Below are positions 34,330-41,876 of a stretch of 41,876 nt of DNA, piece by piece. The stretch covers positions 1 through 41,876 of the forward strand of contig NZ_JADEXD010000044.1 of assembly GCF_015207285.1 (NCBI RefSeq), in the 5' to 3' direction. The DNA comes from Tychonema sp. LEGE 07203 (GTDB taxonomy: Bacteria > Cyanobacteriota > Cyanobacteriia > Cyanobacteriales > Microcoleaceae). Positions within the stretch are counted from its first letter, which is position 1, and every line of letters starts with the position of its first letter. The notes beneath the pieces are model-generated. The model had not been told where the DNA came from, ran no database searches, and saw nothing but the letters and a program-made list of their open reading frames with translations. A program made the position numbers and the translations under genes.

Positions 34330-35118
34330 GTGAACAGAGTTATTGTAGTTTTTGATATTGACGGTGTGGTGCGGGATGTGTCCGGTTCTTACAGGCGAGC
34401 GATCGCGGATGCGGTGGAACACTTCACGGCTGGTGCTTTTCGCCCAAATTCTGTGGATATCGACTCTCTGAAGTCTGAGGGAGTGTGGAATAATGACTGG
34501 GAAGCGTCTTTTGAGTTAGTTTGCCGTTATTTTGAGGCGATCGGGCGATCGAGAAATCAACTCACTCTCAACTATAACGAATTAGTCGCTTTTTTCCAAA
34601 GTCGCTATCGCGGGCCCGATGAGCAAAATTGGACTGGTTACATTTGTGACGAACCGCTGCTGTTAAGTCCGGCTTACCTGGAAAATTTAACGGTTGGAGG
34701 AATTGTTTGGGGCTTTTTTAGCGGGGCGATGCGGGATGAAGCTGCTTATGTTTTGACAGGAAAACTGAGTTTAAATTCCCCTGTGTTGGTGGCGATGGAA
34801 GATGCACCGGGAAAACCCGATCCGGCTGGACTTTTTGCAGCAATTGAACAGTTGGAAAACCTGCACGGTTTAGCAAAGAATTTGCCCGTGGTTTATGCGG
34901 GAGATACTGTTGCCGATATTTACACGGTGGTGCAGGCGCGGGAATTGCAACCAAATCGGTTTTGGCTGGGTGCTGGAATTTTGCCGCCTCATGTTTTGGA
35001 TGATGCTTTGCGCTGCGAGGCTTATAGTGCAGCGCTGAAAAAAGCAGGTGCTGCGGCGGTTTTGCGGAATGTTGAGGAATTGACGGCGGCGCGGATTCGA
35101 GAATTAGTCAGTTGTTAG
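34330..35118 (+). CDS. HAD-superfamily hydrolase (TIGR01548-type)
   Basis: A 262-residue HAD hydrolase with a GTG start. The nucleophile motif I is VFDIDGVVRD (Asp9 and Asp11), the Lys motif is GKPDP near 158, and the acidic motif IV is YAGDTVADI near 190. The cap lies between motif I and the core (about 15-120). The protein matches the cyanobacterial group that sits near histidine-biosynthesis genes elsewhere, though no such gene is adjacent here. Phosphatase substrate unknown. The stop lies at the edge of a TTAGTTG heptamer run. Confidence 0.8.
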   Translation: MNRVIVVFDIDGVVRDVSGSYRRAIADAVEHFTAGAFRPNSVDIDSLKSEGVWNNDWEASFELVCRYFEAIGRSRNQLTLNYNELVAFFQSRYRGPDEQNWTGYICDEPLLLSPAYLENLTVGGIVWGFFSGAMRDEAAYVLTGKLSLNSPVLVAMEDAPGKPDPAGLFAAIEQLENLHGLAKNLPVVYAGDTVADIYTVVQARELQPNRFWLGAGILPPHVLDDALRCEAYSAALKKAGAAAVLRNVEELTAARIRELVSC

Positions 35119-35442
35119 TTGTTAGTTGTTAGTGGTTAGTTGTTATTGGTTAGTTGTTATTGGTTATTGGTTATTGGTTAGTTGTTAGTTGTTAGTTGTT
35201 AGTTGTTAGGAAAGTAATATGCCCCTTGATGATTTGGCGGTTGAAACCGCATCTACACAAACGATGTCGGCCTGCGCCGGCTGTTTCATAAAGGCGATCG
35301 CCAACCCGGATTTGGCATGACAACTAACAACTGCCAACTGACAACGAACAACTGCCAACTGACAACGAACAACTAACCAATAACCAATAACAACTAACCA
35401 ATAACAACTAACCAATAACCAATAACCAATAACAACTGACAA
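35105..35442. repeat. Inverted pair of heptamer-repeat arrays
   Basis: Left array (about 35105-35208) is TTAGTTG/TTATTGG-type, right array (about 35320-35442) is the reverse complement type (AACTAACAA, CCAATAAC). They flank a 110-bp core containing a GGCGGTTGAAACCGC hairpin and a HIP1 site (about 35297). The whole may fold back on itself. Confidence 0.75.
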
Positions 35443-35456
35443 CTTTCCCTTTAAGA

Positions 35457-36275
35457 TTATTTCAAGTGCAAGAATTTGTCTAATGCACTAACTGCAGCAG
35501 GCGGCCAGCGACGAGTATTCGCCACCCAATCGAGGTCTTTGTAGCGGGAATCGAGACCGACTGCGGCTACCCAATTGCTCTCAGCTTCGCCGCGATTTCC
35601 AGCTTCCCAAAGACAGGCGCTGAGGGCGGCTCTCATGTCGGCAAATTGAGGGTATCTGCGGACGATGTTTTTCATGTTGCGAATTGCTTCTTGGGTTTGC
35701 CCGTTTTGATACAGTGCTAGGGCGTGGTTGGCGCGGGCAAAGGCGTATTCGGGGGCTAATTCAAAGGCTTTGCTGTAGTCGGCAATTGCTGGTTCCCATT
35801 TTCCTAAACCTGCTTCGGCGTTGCCTCGGTTGTTGTAGGCTGCCGGATCTTTGGGGTCTAATTCTAGCACGTGATTGTAGTCGGCGATGGCTTCTTCCCA
35901 ACGTCCTAAACCTTCTAGGGCGGTGCCGCGGTTGAGGTAGGGATCGGGGGCTTCGGGAGCTAGTTCGATCGCCTTTTCGTAGTCAGCAATTGCTGGTTGC
36001 AGTTTGTTTTGGCTGACTCTAGAATTGCCTCGGTTGCTCCAAGCGGCTGCTTGTGAGGGAAATTTTTCGATGATTTGAGTCCAGAAAGTTTCGGCGGCGG
36101 GAAATTTGCCTTCGTTGGTAGCTTCAAAAGCTTTTTGAATGAGTTCGGCTAATTCCTGCTGGGAGGTGGTAATATCTGTTGGCTCAACTTGGGCGACAGC
36201 GGGCGCGATGTTTCCCAACCAAACTAAGCCGGTTACAATTAATACTGTAAAGAATGTGAAAAGTGAGCGAATCAT
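35457..36275 (-). CDS. Exported TPR-repeat protein
   Basis: A 272-residue protein with signal peptide MIRSLFTFFTVLIVTGLVWL to about residue 28 (AVA). At least four tetratricopeptide repeats follow: about 77-110 (AAWSNRGNSRVSQNKLQPAI), 111-144, 145-178 and 179-212, each with the usual W/L-x2-LG-A-Y-A pattern varied. TPRs bind partner proteins. It therefore works in the periplasm or lumen as an adaptor. Length is short for the family and no other domain is seen. It follows a repeat-rich gap. Confidence 0.85.
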   Translation of the reverse strand: MIRSLFTFFTVLIVTGLVWLGNIAPAVAQVEPTDITTSQQELAELIQKAFEATNEGKFPAAETFWTQIIEKFPSQAAAWSNRGNSRVSQNKLQPAIADYEKAIELAPEAPDPYLNRGTALEGLGRWEEAIADYNHVLELDPKDPAAYNNRGNAEAGLGKWEPAIADYSKAFELAPEYAFARANHALALYQNGQTQEAIRNMKNIVRRYPQFADMRAALSACLWEAGNRGEAESNWVAAVGLDSRYKDLDWVANTRRWPPAAVSALDKFLHLK

Positions 36276-36343
36276 TTTTGTTAGTTGAAACTTTACTAAA
36301 CATATTATTAACCGAAATTGCGGGCGTTGGTTAGGGGATGTTT

Positions 36344-36501
36344 GAAAAGTCTCGGCGACTTAAGTCGCAGCTACACAAACAAAACCTGCCGACGCCGGTT
36401 CTGAAACCCTGGATTTTCTTGAGAAAAGTCTCGGCGACTTAAGTCGCAGCTACACAAACAAAACCTGCCGACGCCGGTTCTGAAACCCTGGATTTTCTTG
36501 A
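36344..36501. repeat. 79-bp perfect tandem duplication
   Basis: Two identical 79-bp units, 36344-36422 and 36423-36501, each with GTCTCGGCGACTTAAGTCGC, CTACACAAACAAAACCTGCC and GACGCCGGTT. An inverted, diverged copy follows at about 36505-36560 (GGCGCAGGCGGACTTTGGTT). A relative of the same element lies at 35232-35290. Confidence 0.9.
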
Positions 36502-36578
36502 GTTGGCGCAGGCGGACTTTGGTTGTGTAGTTGCGGTTGTAACCGCCAGTTTGTGTAGTCGCTACTAAGGATAATTGA

Positions 36579-37328
36579 GTGAAAAAACGATTGCTAATTT
36601 TGGGCGGAACGGGAGATGCTGCTAATCTGGCTGCCAGAGCGTCTCAAATCGCCGATATTGAGGTGGTTTCTTCGCTAGCAGGACGCACTCAACAGCCTTT
36701 TACTCCCAAAACGGGTACGGTGCGAATTGGGGGTTTTGGTGGGGCGGCTGGGCTGGCGGCGTTTTTGGATTGTAGCCCGATCGACTTATTAATCGATGCG
36801 ACTCATCCGTTTGCGGCTCAGATTTCTGCTAATGCTGCGATCGCTGCTGCTGAGTGCAACGTGCCTCATTTGATGCTGGTGCGCCCTGCTTGGGAGATGG
36901 TGGAGGGCGATCGCTGGATTGAGGTTGCCAGCCACTCGGAGGCTGCAAGGGCTTTGTCGGGGCATTCTAGGCGGGTATTTCTGACGATTGGCAGGCAGGA
37001 ATTGGCGGAGTTTGCGGGTTTGGATGCTATTTGGTTTTTGATGCGGGCGATCGATCCTCCTGCACCAAACACTCCTGTTCCTAACGGTCAATTACTATTA
37101 GCAAAGGGCCCTTTTTCATTAGAAGACGAGCGAGAATTGCTGTTAGAATATCGCATCGATACAATTGTCAGCAAAAACAGCGGTGGCGCTGCTACCTATG
37201 CAAAAATTGTCGCTGCTAGGGAACTGGGAATTCCGGTGGTGATGGTGCAGCGGCCGCAGATTCCCGATGTTGAGCGGGTTGCTGATGTGGAAGGGGCGAT
37301 TTCTTGGTTGGTTGAGCAGTTGAATTGA
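36579..37328 (+). CDS. cobK: Precorrin-6A/cobalt-precorrin-6A reductase
   Basis: A 249-residue cobalamin-synthesis enzyme that reduces precorrin-6A (or cobalt-precorrin-6A) with NAD(P)H. The start is GTG. N-terminal cofactor-binding ILGGTGDAANLA is at about 7-18; the family motif IDLLIDATHPFAAQISANA at about 68-86 is intact, as are WEMVEGDRWIEV and LTIGRQELAEFAG. The C-terminal IVSKNSGGAATYAKIVAARE block is also typical. A bidirectional hairpin follows. No other cob genes are near. Confidence 0.9.
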   Translation: MKKRLLILGGTGDAANLAARASQIADIEVVSSLAGRTQQPFTPKTGTVRIGGFGGAAGLAAFLDCSPIDLLIDATHPFAAQISANAAIAAAECNVPHLMLVRPAWEMVEGDRWIEVASHSEAARALSGHSRRVFLTIGRQELAEFAGLDAIWFLMRAIDPPAPNTPVPNGQLLLAKGPFSLEDERELLLEYRIDTIVSKNSGGAATYAKIVAARELGIPVVMVQRPQIPDVERVADVEGAISWLVEQLN

Positions 37329-37355
37329 AAATCACAAGTTACGCACTTCCACTAA

Positions 37356-37419
37356 AGAAACCGGGTTTTTCTGAATCTGCGCGTGACAACGAAATATTCT
37401 CGAGAAAAACCCGGTTTCT
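37356..37419. terminator. 17-bp bidirectional terminator between cobK and capA-like gene
   Basis: AGAAACCGGGTTTTTCT and its exact complement are 30 bases apart, between two convergent genes. Each arm contains a T run, so it can act on both strands. Confidence 0.75.
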
Positions 37420-37439
37420 AACCCCCCGTGCGTCAATTT

Positions 37440-38642
37440 CTAATTATTTGTTTTGTTCTCAGTATTCAAAGAGTTAAGATGATTATTTATTTCTTGTAAA
37501 TATGCTTTTAAAACTGGATATTGCGAACTTCTTAGCAGCGGATCTTTTTTCTGGGTGACAATTGTTTCTAAGGGCAGAACCCGATAATTATATTTGTTGT
37601 TCAGAGTATAGCGATGTACCCAAGTCGGAATAGTTTTGATGCTGGTAATTTCTGTAGTTTTTTCGGGAAGCTTTTTGCGGATATTTACTTGCAAAATTAC
37701 GCCTAAATCGGTATATTTTTGAGTCTGACCGGAAATAAAGTTTCCCATTGAATAAATTGCTACAGCTTTGCGGGTTTTCCCGTTTTTTCCGGGGAAGTTA
37801 AAGATTTTGTAAGGTTGGACGACGTGGGGATGACTGCCGAGAATGATGTCTGCACCGGCTTTTAATAGATTTTCCACTAATTGTTTTTGTTGGGTGTTTG
37901 GCTGTCGCTGATATTCGTCGCCAAAGTGTAGGGAAATTGCGATTAGATCTGCTCCTTGTTTGCGGGCTTTGGCTATATCTTTGATTATCTTTTTTTCGTC
38001 GATTAGGGAAACTAAGTAATCTTTGCCTTTGGGTATGGGGATGCCGTTTGTGCCGTAGCTGTAGGCTAGCATGGCTAGTGAAATATTGTTTTTGGTGATG
38101 ATTAAAGTACGATCGCCCGTAGCTTTCGATTTGGCTGTTCCTGTGGATGCTATTTGTCGATCGCCCAAATTTGCGATCGTCCTAATTATGCCTATTTCTC
38201 CCCGATCCAAAGCATGATTGTTCGCAGTTGTCAAGATATTAAATCCGGCTTTTTTAGCAGCATCCAGTAATTGAGCCGGTGCGTTGAATAGGGGATAGCC
38301 CGTATATCCGCCGGCATCTTTACCCGCTAAGGGTGTTTCGAGATTTCCCGTTACCCAATCCCCTTTTGAGAGGATGCTTTTAACTGGTGCGAAGAAATTG
38401 TCAAAATTGTATGTTTGCTTTTTTGCATCGTAGCCCGATCTCGTTTGGGTGCTGTGCATCATGATGTCGCCGACAGCAATTAGTTTTGCTTCTTTAATCT
38501 CAGACTTTGGTTTTGCCGGAACAGATGCTGCTGCAATTGGCGATAGACTTTCTGTAGGCTGCGTGTTAGTTTTTGGGGTTTGGATGTTACAGCTTGCGAT
38601 CGAAAGCATGGCAATTACCGAGAGCGATCGACTAAAATTCAT
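37440..38642 (-). CDS. CapA-family lipoprotein (poly-gamma-glutamate-synthesis-like metallophosphatase fold)
   Basis: A 400-residue protein with lipoprotein signal MNFSRSLSVIAMLSIASCNI (Cys18 in SIASC). It then has the CapA/PgsA metallophosphatase-like fold: AVGDIMMHS at about 56-64, GNLETPL near 100, TTANNHALDRG near 138, ISLHFGDEY near 232 and ILGSHPHVVQPY near 262. The paired His/Asp/Asn positions resemble metal ligands. The family is annotated as poly-gamma-glutamate capsule biosynthesis protein, but many members act otherwise. Neighbours give no capsule context. An ATG start with GAG upstream is plausible. Confidence 0.85.
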   Translation of the reverse strand: MNFSRSLSVIAMLSIASCNIQTPKTNTQPTESLSPIAAASVPAKPKSEIKEAKLIAVGDIMMHSTQTRSGYDAKKQTYNFDNFFAPVKSILSKGDWVTGNLETPLAGKDAGGYTGYPLFNAPAQLLDAAKKAGFNILTTANNHALDRGEIGIIRTIANLGDRQIASTGTAKSKATGDRTLIITKNNISLAMLAYSYGTNGIPIPKGKDYLVSLIDEKKIIKDIAKARKQGADLIAISLHFGDEYQRQPNTQQKQLVENLLKAGADIILGSHPHVVQPYKIFNFPGKNGKTRKAVAIYSMGNFISGQTQKYTDLGVILQVNIRKKLPEKTTEITSIKTIPTWVHRYTLNNKYNYRVLPLETIVTQKKDPLLRSSQYPVLKAYLQEINNHLNSLNTENKTNN

Positions 38643-38730
38643 GATTTATGATAGTGATACCAGTTCAAAAAAAACAATGCAAGTGCAGGCAATATCCCAA
38701 CTATTATAGGGGTTCTCAAGCTTGGTGAAG

Positions 38731-38800
38731 TATGCCCGGCGCGGGCCGGTTTGGCCACTCCTGCCTATGCCCGGCGCGGGCCGGTTTGGCCACTCCTAGC
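38731..38800. repeat. 35-bp tandem repeat, two copies
   Basis: Units 38731-38765 and 38766-38800 (TATGCCCGGCGCGGGCCGGT then TTGGCCACTCCT) differ only in the last bases. Each unit contains CCGGCGCGGGCCGG palindromic sequence. Confidence 0.9.
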
Positions 38801-38915
38801 ATCTCATCTTACCCTCGAAAGGCTATATTATGTCATCAATTATTCAATAATATAACCCAACACTTTTGGGTTAAAAATACCGGGCAGTTTAAACCAGGTT
38901 TTATACAAGCTTGCA

Positions 38916-38958
38916 CCCGCACCAGGAGGCTGGGCGAAGCCGAAAGTCCTGATGCGGG
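38916..38958 (+). ncRNA. Candidate nested hairpin, structured RNA or repeat
   Basis: CCCGCA/TGCGGG, CAGGA/TCCTG and GGCT/AGCC pair as three stacked stems over 43 bases with one C-A mismatch between the first two. Such an ordered structure in a gene-free gap may be a small RNA or a dispersed palindrome; no promoter or terminator was identified. Confidence 0.3.
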
Positions 38959-39091
38959 TTGAATACCGGGAAGTTAAAATTACGTTATTGTCAGTTGTGG
39001 TTGCTAATCGCTCCAGACGATCGATAATACATCGAATAATTGACCATCTCAAAAAACCGCCCCCACTCTCACGAAAAAATCGATAAACTTC

Positions 39092-39487
39092 CTATTTCCG
39101 CCACCTGTCAAACTCATCTTCCGAACAACCGTTAATAAATTGATTGTTCACCCAACCGTTAAGGATTGTAAAAGTTTCATTAGGAGGATATCCAGAAAAT
39201 CTGGCCGCAATTTTCACCCAATTACCTTGTCTGCTAACAGCCCTAACTCCATCTCCTCTTTTGAGTTTAGCTACCACCGCGTACTTATTGCCGGGGCCTT
39301 TGCGAATGTTTACTGCGCCGCCTTCACCTGTAATAAAAGAGCACTGAGTTTGTTTTTTTAAAGCTTTTACTTTTTCGGGATCAAGAGTTTGCTGCTTGCC
39401 GAAAACTGGAAAGCTGTAAAGTGAGAAACTTAAACTTGCAACTGCCGCTGCAATGAAAAAGGCTTTTGATTGAGTAAAAATTAGCAT
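39092..39487 (-). CDS. Exported bacterial SH3 domain protein
   Basis: A 131-residue protein with a signal peptide (SKAFFIAAAVASLSFSLYSF, cleavage near 29). An SH3b-type domain runs from about 50 to 115: GGAVNIRKGPGNKYAVVAKL, KRGDGVRAVSRQGNWVKIAA and NGWVNNQFI. The Cys before it (QCSFITGEGG) and the Cys in NGCSEDEF may form a disulfide. Such domains often bind cell wall. It is upstream, on the same strand, of nothing closely linked; the amidase at 39588 precedes it by 100 bp in transcription direction and may be cotranscribed with it. Confidence 0.8.
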   Translation of the reverse strand: MLIFTQSKAFFIAAAVASLSFSLYSFPVFGKQQTLDPEKVKALKKQTQCSFITGEGGAVNIRKGPGNKYAVVAKLKRGDGVRAVSRQGNWVKIAARFSGYPPNETFTILNGWVNNQFINGCSEDEFDRWRK

Positions 39488-39587
39488 TTGTTTAATCTCC
39501 TAGAGTTAGAAAAAACGAAGTCCGAACGATCGAACGAAGTTTTTTGGGGAAAACTTAATTCCGAACGATCGAACTGTTATTGGACTG

Positions 39588-41447
39588 TTATTTGATGGAA
39601 GCAAACCATTCGGTAATGCCTTGGGCAATTGCCTCGGCTAACTTCTGCTGTTCTGTCGGATTGACAATCCATTCAAACTCTTCGGGATTGATCATAAATC
39701 CCAATTCCATTAAAACAGATGGAGCAACTGCAGGACGAGTCATGGCTAGATTATTCCAGAATACACCATAGCTCGGACGGTTCAACTTGGCAACTAAATA
39801 GTTGTGCAGAAACATTCCCAGACTGTGGGCTTGCGGGTGAAACCAGAAAGCGCCGACACCTTTAGTATTAATTGCGTCGCCGTTATCGGGCAAAGCATTG
39901 TAATGAATGGAAATTGCGATCGCAGGTTCTTCTTTTTGAATCATTTCCACCCTCGGCGGCAAATCCAAATCGACATCTTCTACCCGCGTCATTACCACAG
40001 TCGCGCCCCGATTTGCCAATTCTTCTCGCACCAATTTCGACACTGTTAAAGCTACTGTTTTTTCTCTAATCCCCACTGGACTCACCGCACCTCCATCCTG
40101 CGGCCCGCCGTGTCCGGGATCGATGAGAATCTTAATTCCCGACAGCGGCTTTGCTGGCGAATTCGGCATCGTGCTGGTATTGGCAGGCGGATGTTTTAAA
40201 GACAATACTAAAGTTGTGCCCTCGTATCTCAACTTGTAACCCCACTGCTGGGCAGATTTGAGATTGAAAGTATATTGTACTTGCAGCGGCGATATTTGTT
40301 GCCAAACCAAACTCGAAATTACTGGGTCATCGTCGAGGCGAATAATGTCAGTTTGAGCGGTGGTATTGTACAGTGTTAAAGTGAATGTGCGTTCTCCTTC
40401 TTGCACGGTGACTGGGACTGGTATTTCTAAGGGAAATAAGACCTCTGTCCAGCCGGGAACTTGACGCGATCGCGCGCTGCGAATAATCGATCGCGCTGGC
40501 ACTGCATCCTTGACAATTCGCACTTCCGATGCTTTGATCCAAGCACCGTAATCGAGTCGAATCCATTCTCCCTCGCGCCCGATAATTGTTGCTCGCGTTC
40601 CCTTCGGCAGCGGTGTCATCCGAGAAAAATCTGTACTCGCCCCGGTTCTAGCGACACCAGGATCTGCTGTTACTTCTGCTATTTCTAACTCTGCTGGGGA
40701 GAGAATAGAAATCTTCCCAGTACCTTGCTGGCTGATAGTTCGATCGTTCATTGTTAGCTCAAATACTGGCACTCCTAAATCAATTTTTTCTTTTTTGGGT
40801 AGGGAGGAGTTAGACTCATTTTCCCCCCTTGCCAAGGGAACATTAGACTCATTGCCCCCCCTTAGCAAGGGGGGGTTGGGGGGGGTTATAGCGCAGCCTT
40901 GATACTGTTCGGTGCTGCTTTTGGCGATCGGGGAATTTTCACCTAGCAGTACAGATTTGTTGTCGGGGAGTTCGACTTGCGATCGCGCTTTTAAAGGAAT
41001 AGTAACGCCAGCCAATTTTACCGCAACTAAAGCATTCGCCGGGGCGATCGCCCCAAAGCAAATATATTCCCCCGGTAAACTCGCGACATCGACTTTCGGC
41101 GTCAGGGAATCTTTCGCAAAAGCCAATCCGGCAGGGACTTGCGGCTGGTTCGACTCCCGCGTCACCTTAATTTGAACTTGCTGATTTTCGTAACGCAAGG
41201 TAAAGAGATTGTCGCCGAGTTGCAGGGGAAAAGTCGGGGCGAAATGGCCCGCCCCGCTGCGCGGAATTTGTTGGCCATTTACCGATACTTGTCCGGTTGG
41301 GGGGGCGGTACCGATTAAAAAAATGCGATCGGCTATTGTTTTGTGGTTGGCGGGAGGATAAGCGACGGACAAAGGTTGAGCGGCAATGGCTGCAGAGGCG
41401 ATCGCAATTATCATCCCAAACACAATTAATCCTAAAAATTTTCTCAT
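39588..41447 (-). CDS. N-acetylmuramoyl-L-alanine amidase (AmiC-type, Amidase_3)
   Basis: A 619-residue protein from the ATG at MRKFLGLIVFG, chosen over the longer frame because a signal peptide starts there (GLIVFGMIIAIASAAIAA). Residues about 270-310 form an SH3b-like domain (PLPKGTRATIIGREGEWIRL), then an AMIN-like beta domain (about 325-415). The C-terminal Amidase_3 domain (about 438-616) has zinc ligands His446 (DPGHGG), Glu462 (GIREK) and His515 (SIHYN) and catalytic Glu581 (MELGF). It cleaves the bond between MurNAc and L-Ala in peptidoglycan and works in the periplasm at septa or junctions. An in-frame palindromic insertion lies at residues 190-215. Confidence 0.92.
   Translation of the reverse strand: MRKFLGLIVFGMIIAIASAAIAAQPLSVAYPPANHKTIADRIFLIGTAPPTGQVSVNGQQIPRSGAGHFAPTFPLQLGDNLFTLRYENQQVQIKVTRESNQPQVPAGLAFAKDSLTPKVDVASLPGEYICFGAIAPANALVAVKLAGVTIPLKARSQVELPDNKSVLLGENSPIAKSSTEQYQGCAITPPNPPLLRGGNESNVPLARGENESNSSLPKKEKIDLGVPVFELTMNDRTISQQGTGKISILSPAELEIAEVTADPGVARTGASTDFSRMTPLPKGTRATIIGREGEWIRLDYGAWIKASEVRIVKDAVPARSIIRSARSRQVPGWTEVLFPLEIPVPVTVQEGERTFTLTLYNTTAQTDIIRLDDDPVISSLVWQQISPLQVQYTFNLKSAQQWGYKLRYEGTTLVLSLKHPPANTSTMPNSPAKPLSGIKILIDPGHGGPQDGGAVSPVGIREKTVALTVSKLVREELANRGATVVMTRVEDVDLDLPPRVEMIQKEEPAIAISIHYNALPDNGDAINTKGVGAFWFHPQAHSLGMFLHNYLVAKLNRPSYGVFWNNLAMTRPAVAPSVLMELGFMINPEEFEWIVNPTEQQKLAEAIAQGITEWFASIK
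40803..40880. repeat. CCCCCCTTAGCAAGGGGGG-type palindrome inside amidase gene
   Basis: The palindromic tract between a ..GACTCATT.. repeat (two copies, near 40813 and 40848) and a G-rich arm codes for NPPLLRGGNESNVPLARGEN, an unstructured linker. The element is in frame and does not break the gene. It looks like a dispersed palindrome used as protein linker. Confidence 0.75.
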
Positions 41448-41514
41448 TCTCAATAGGAAGAAGGAATAAGGAAGAATGCTTATAGAGTAGCAGAAAATCT
41501 TATAATATACGTAG

Positions 41515-41539
41515 GTTGGGTTGAAGAATGAAACCCAAC
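41515..41539. repeat. GTTGGGTT...AACCCAAC palindrome
   Basis: An 8-bp stem with a 9-base loop upstream of the amidase start, of the same look as the GGGTTGGGC hairpin at 25735. It lies between divergent amidase and Uma2 genes. Confidence 0.6.
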
Positions 41540-41645
41540 AGGGAAGCTGTAGCGTGGGTAATGCTGCGATTCGATGGATATCGACCCGTTGACCTTTGTC
41601 TTCGCCGTAACCCACCAAACCCAAGGTTCTCAATCCCAAAGCCTA

Positions 41646-41876
41646 ATGGTTGTCCTTCAAGTCAGACAACTCAACGTACCGCCCGGTCAGCGAGTGCTAT
41701 TCTCTGACATCAGTTGGCAAAAATTTGAAGAGATTCTCGCAGAACTCGGAGAACATCGCGCGTCGCGTCTTGCTTACGACAGCGGAACCCTAGAAATTAT
41801 GACCCCCCTCCCCGAACACGAAGACAGCAAGGAAATCATTGGCGACCTCCTCAAAGCATTCTTAGAAGAAGAAGAA
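41646..41876 (+). CDS. Uma2-family protein, N-terminal part (runs off the window)
   Basis: 77 codons from the ATG at MVVLQVRQLNVPPGQRV; the gene continues past the end. LFSDISWQKFEEILAELGEH, YDSGTLEIMTPLPEHEDSKE and IIGDLLKAFLEEEE match the Uma2 (DUF820) N-terminus: the EIM/HE block is the start of the restriction-endonuclease-like fold. Unlike the broken copy at 5448, this end is intact. Uma2 proteins are abundant in cyanobacteria and some are thought to be transposon-related nucleases. Confidence 0.85.
   Translation, partial: MVVLQVRQLNVPPGQRVLFSDISWQKFEEILAELGEHRASRLAYDSGTLEIMTPLPEHEDSKEIIGDLLKAFLEEEE

Larger units (their letters stand above)
38643..39091. other. 449-bp gap with tandem repeat and structured palindrome
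   Basis: See the 35-bp tandem repeat at 38731 and the nested hairpin at 38916. The open frames crossing here carry no family pattern. Promoter elements of the CapA-like gene should lie just after 38643. Confidence 0.5.

Noticed and set aside
35206-35442. 78-codon frame on the minus strand
   Set aside because: It is translated heptamer repeat (WLLVSCYWLVVIGYW-like) and not a real protein.

Overview
The window reads as chromosomal DNA of a filamentous, Oscillatoriales-type cyanobacterium (Microcoleus/Oscillatoria-like; genus is an inference). The grounds are frequent GCGATCGC (HIP1) octamers, many heptameric short tandem repeats (GTCAACA-, TTAGTTG- and ATCTAAA-type), cyanobacterium/plastid-specific genes (PSRP-3/Ycf65, photosystem II S4-domain protein, Mo-nitrogenase C-terminal-domain protein), Uma2 genes and several families of small palindromic dispersed repeats. 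Genes are mostly single units on alternating strands, separated by hairpins and repeats.

Layout. 1-6.4 kb: aspartase with a small companion gene, three small exported or membrane proteins, a truncated XPB-type helicase remnant, the PSII S4 protein, a broken Uma2 gene cut off by a heptamer repeat, and a glycine-rich membrane protein. 6.7-9.4 kb: serA and prmA. 9.4-11.9 kb: accessory stretch with three copies of a GTAGGGTGCGTCAG-ended palindromic element, an orphan gene and two divergent paralogous pentapeptide-repeat genes. 12.0-17.7 kb: one very large gene (about 1,860 codons) combining a beta-propeller, an alpha/beta-hydrolase-like region with GFSRG and a C-terminal DNA/RNA non-specific endonuclease; a run of nine C on its coding strand puts the first about 80 codons out of frame. 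17.9-21.8 kb: a metal-dependent-hydrolase-like membrane protein, thioredoxin, fabG, a stand-alone papain-fold toxin with a probable immunity partner, and a ferredoxin-domain/class III nucleotide cyclase fusion. 22.3-27.3 kb: a lipid neighbourhood of CFA-synthase-like methyltransferase, mini-lipoxygenase and fatty acid desaturase; the last two lie between direct copies of one repeat element. 27.3-31.7 kb: a ProA paralogue lacking the catalytic cysteine, a zinc-ribbon membrane protein, tRNA-Gly(GCC), two small proteins and a TerB/Mo-nitro_C fusion. 32.2-41.9 kb: methyltransferase, PSRP-3, HAD hydrolase, TPR lipid-/secretory-type protein, cobK, CapA-like lipoprotein, SH3 protein, an AmiC-type amidase and the start of an intact Uma2 gene.

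How the genes may work together. The most interesting set is methyltransferase-lipoxygenase-desaturase: the desaturase could supply polyunsaturated acyl chains, the lipoxygenase could peroxidise them, and the methyltransferase could act on acyl chains or head groups. That is inference from families and proximity, not shown by sequence. The toxin/immunity pair and the lipase-nuclease giant are separate candidates for an interaction or conflict role. Housekeeping genes (serA, prmA, trxA, fabG, cobK, psrp3) have intact family motifs. Function calls come from reading motifs by eye; no database search was possible.
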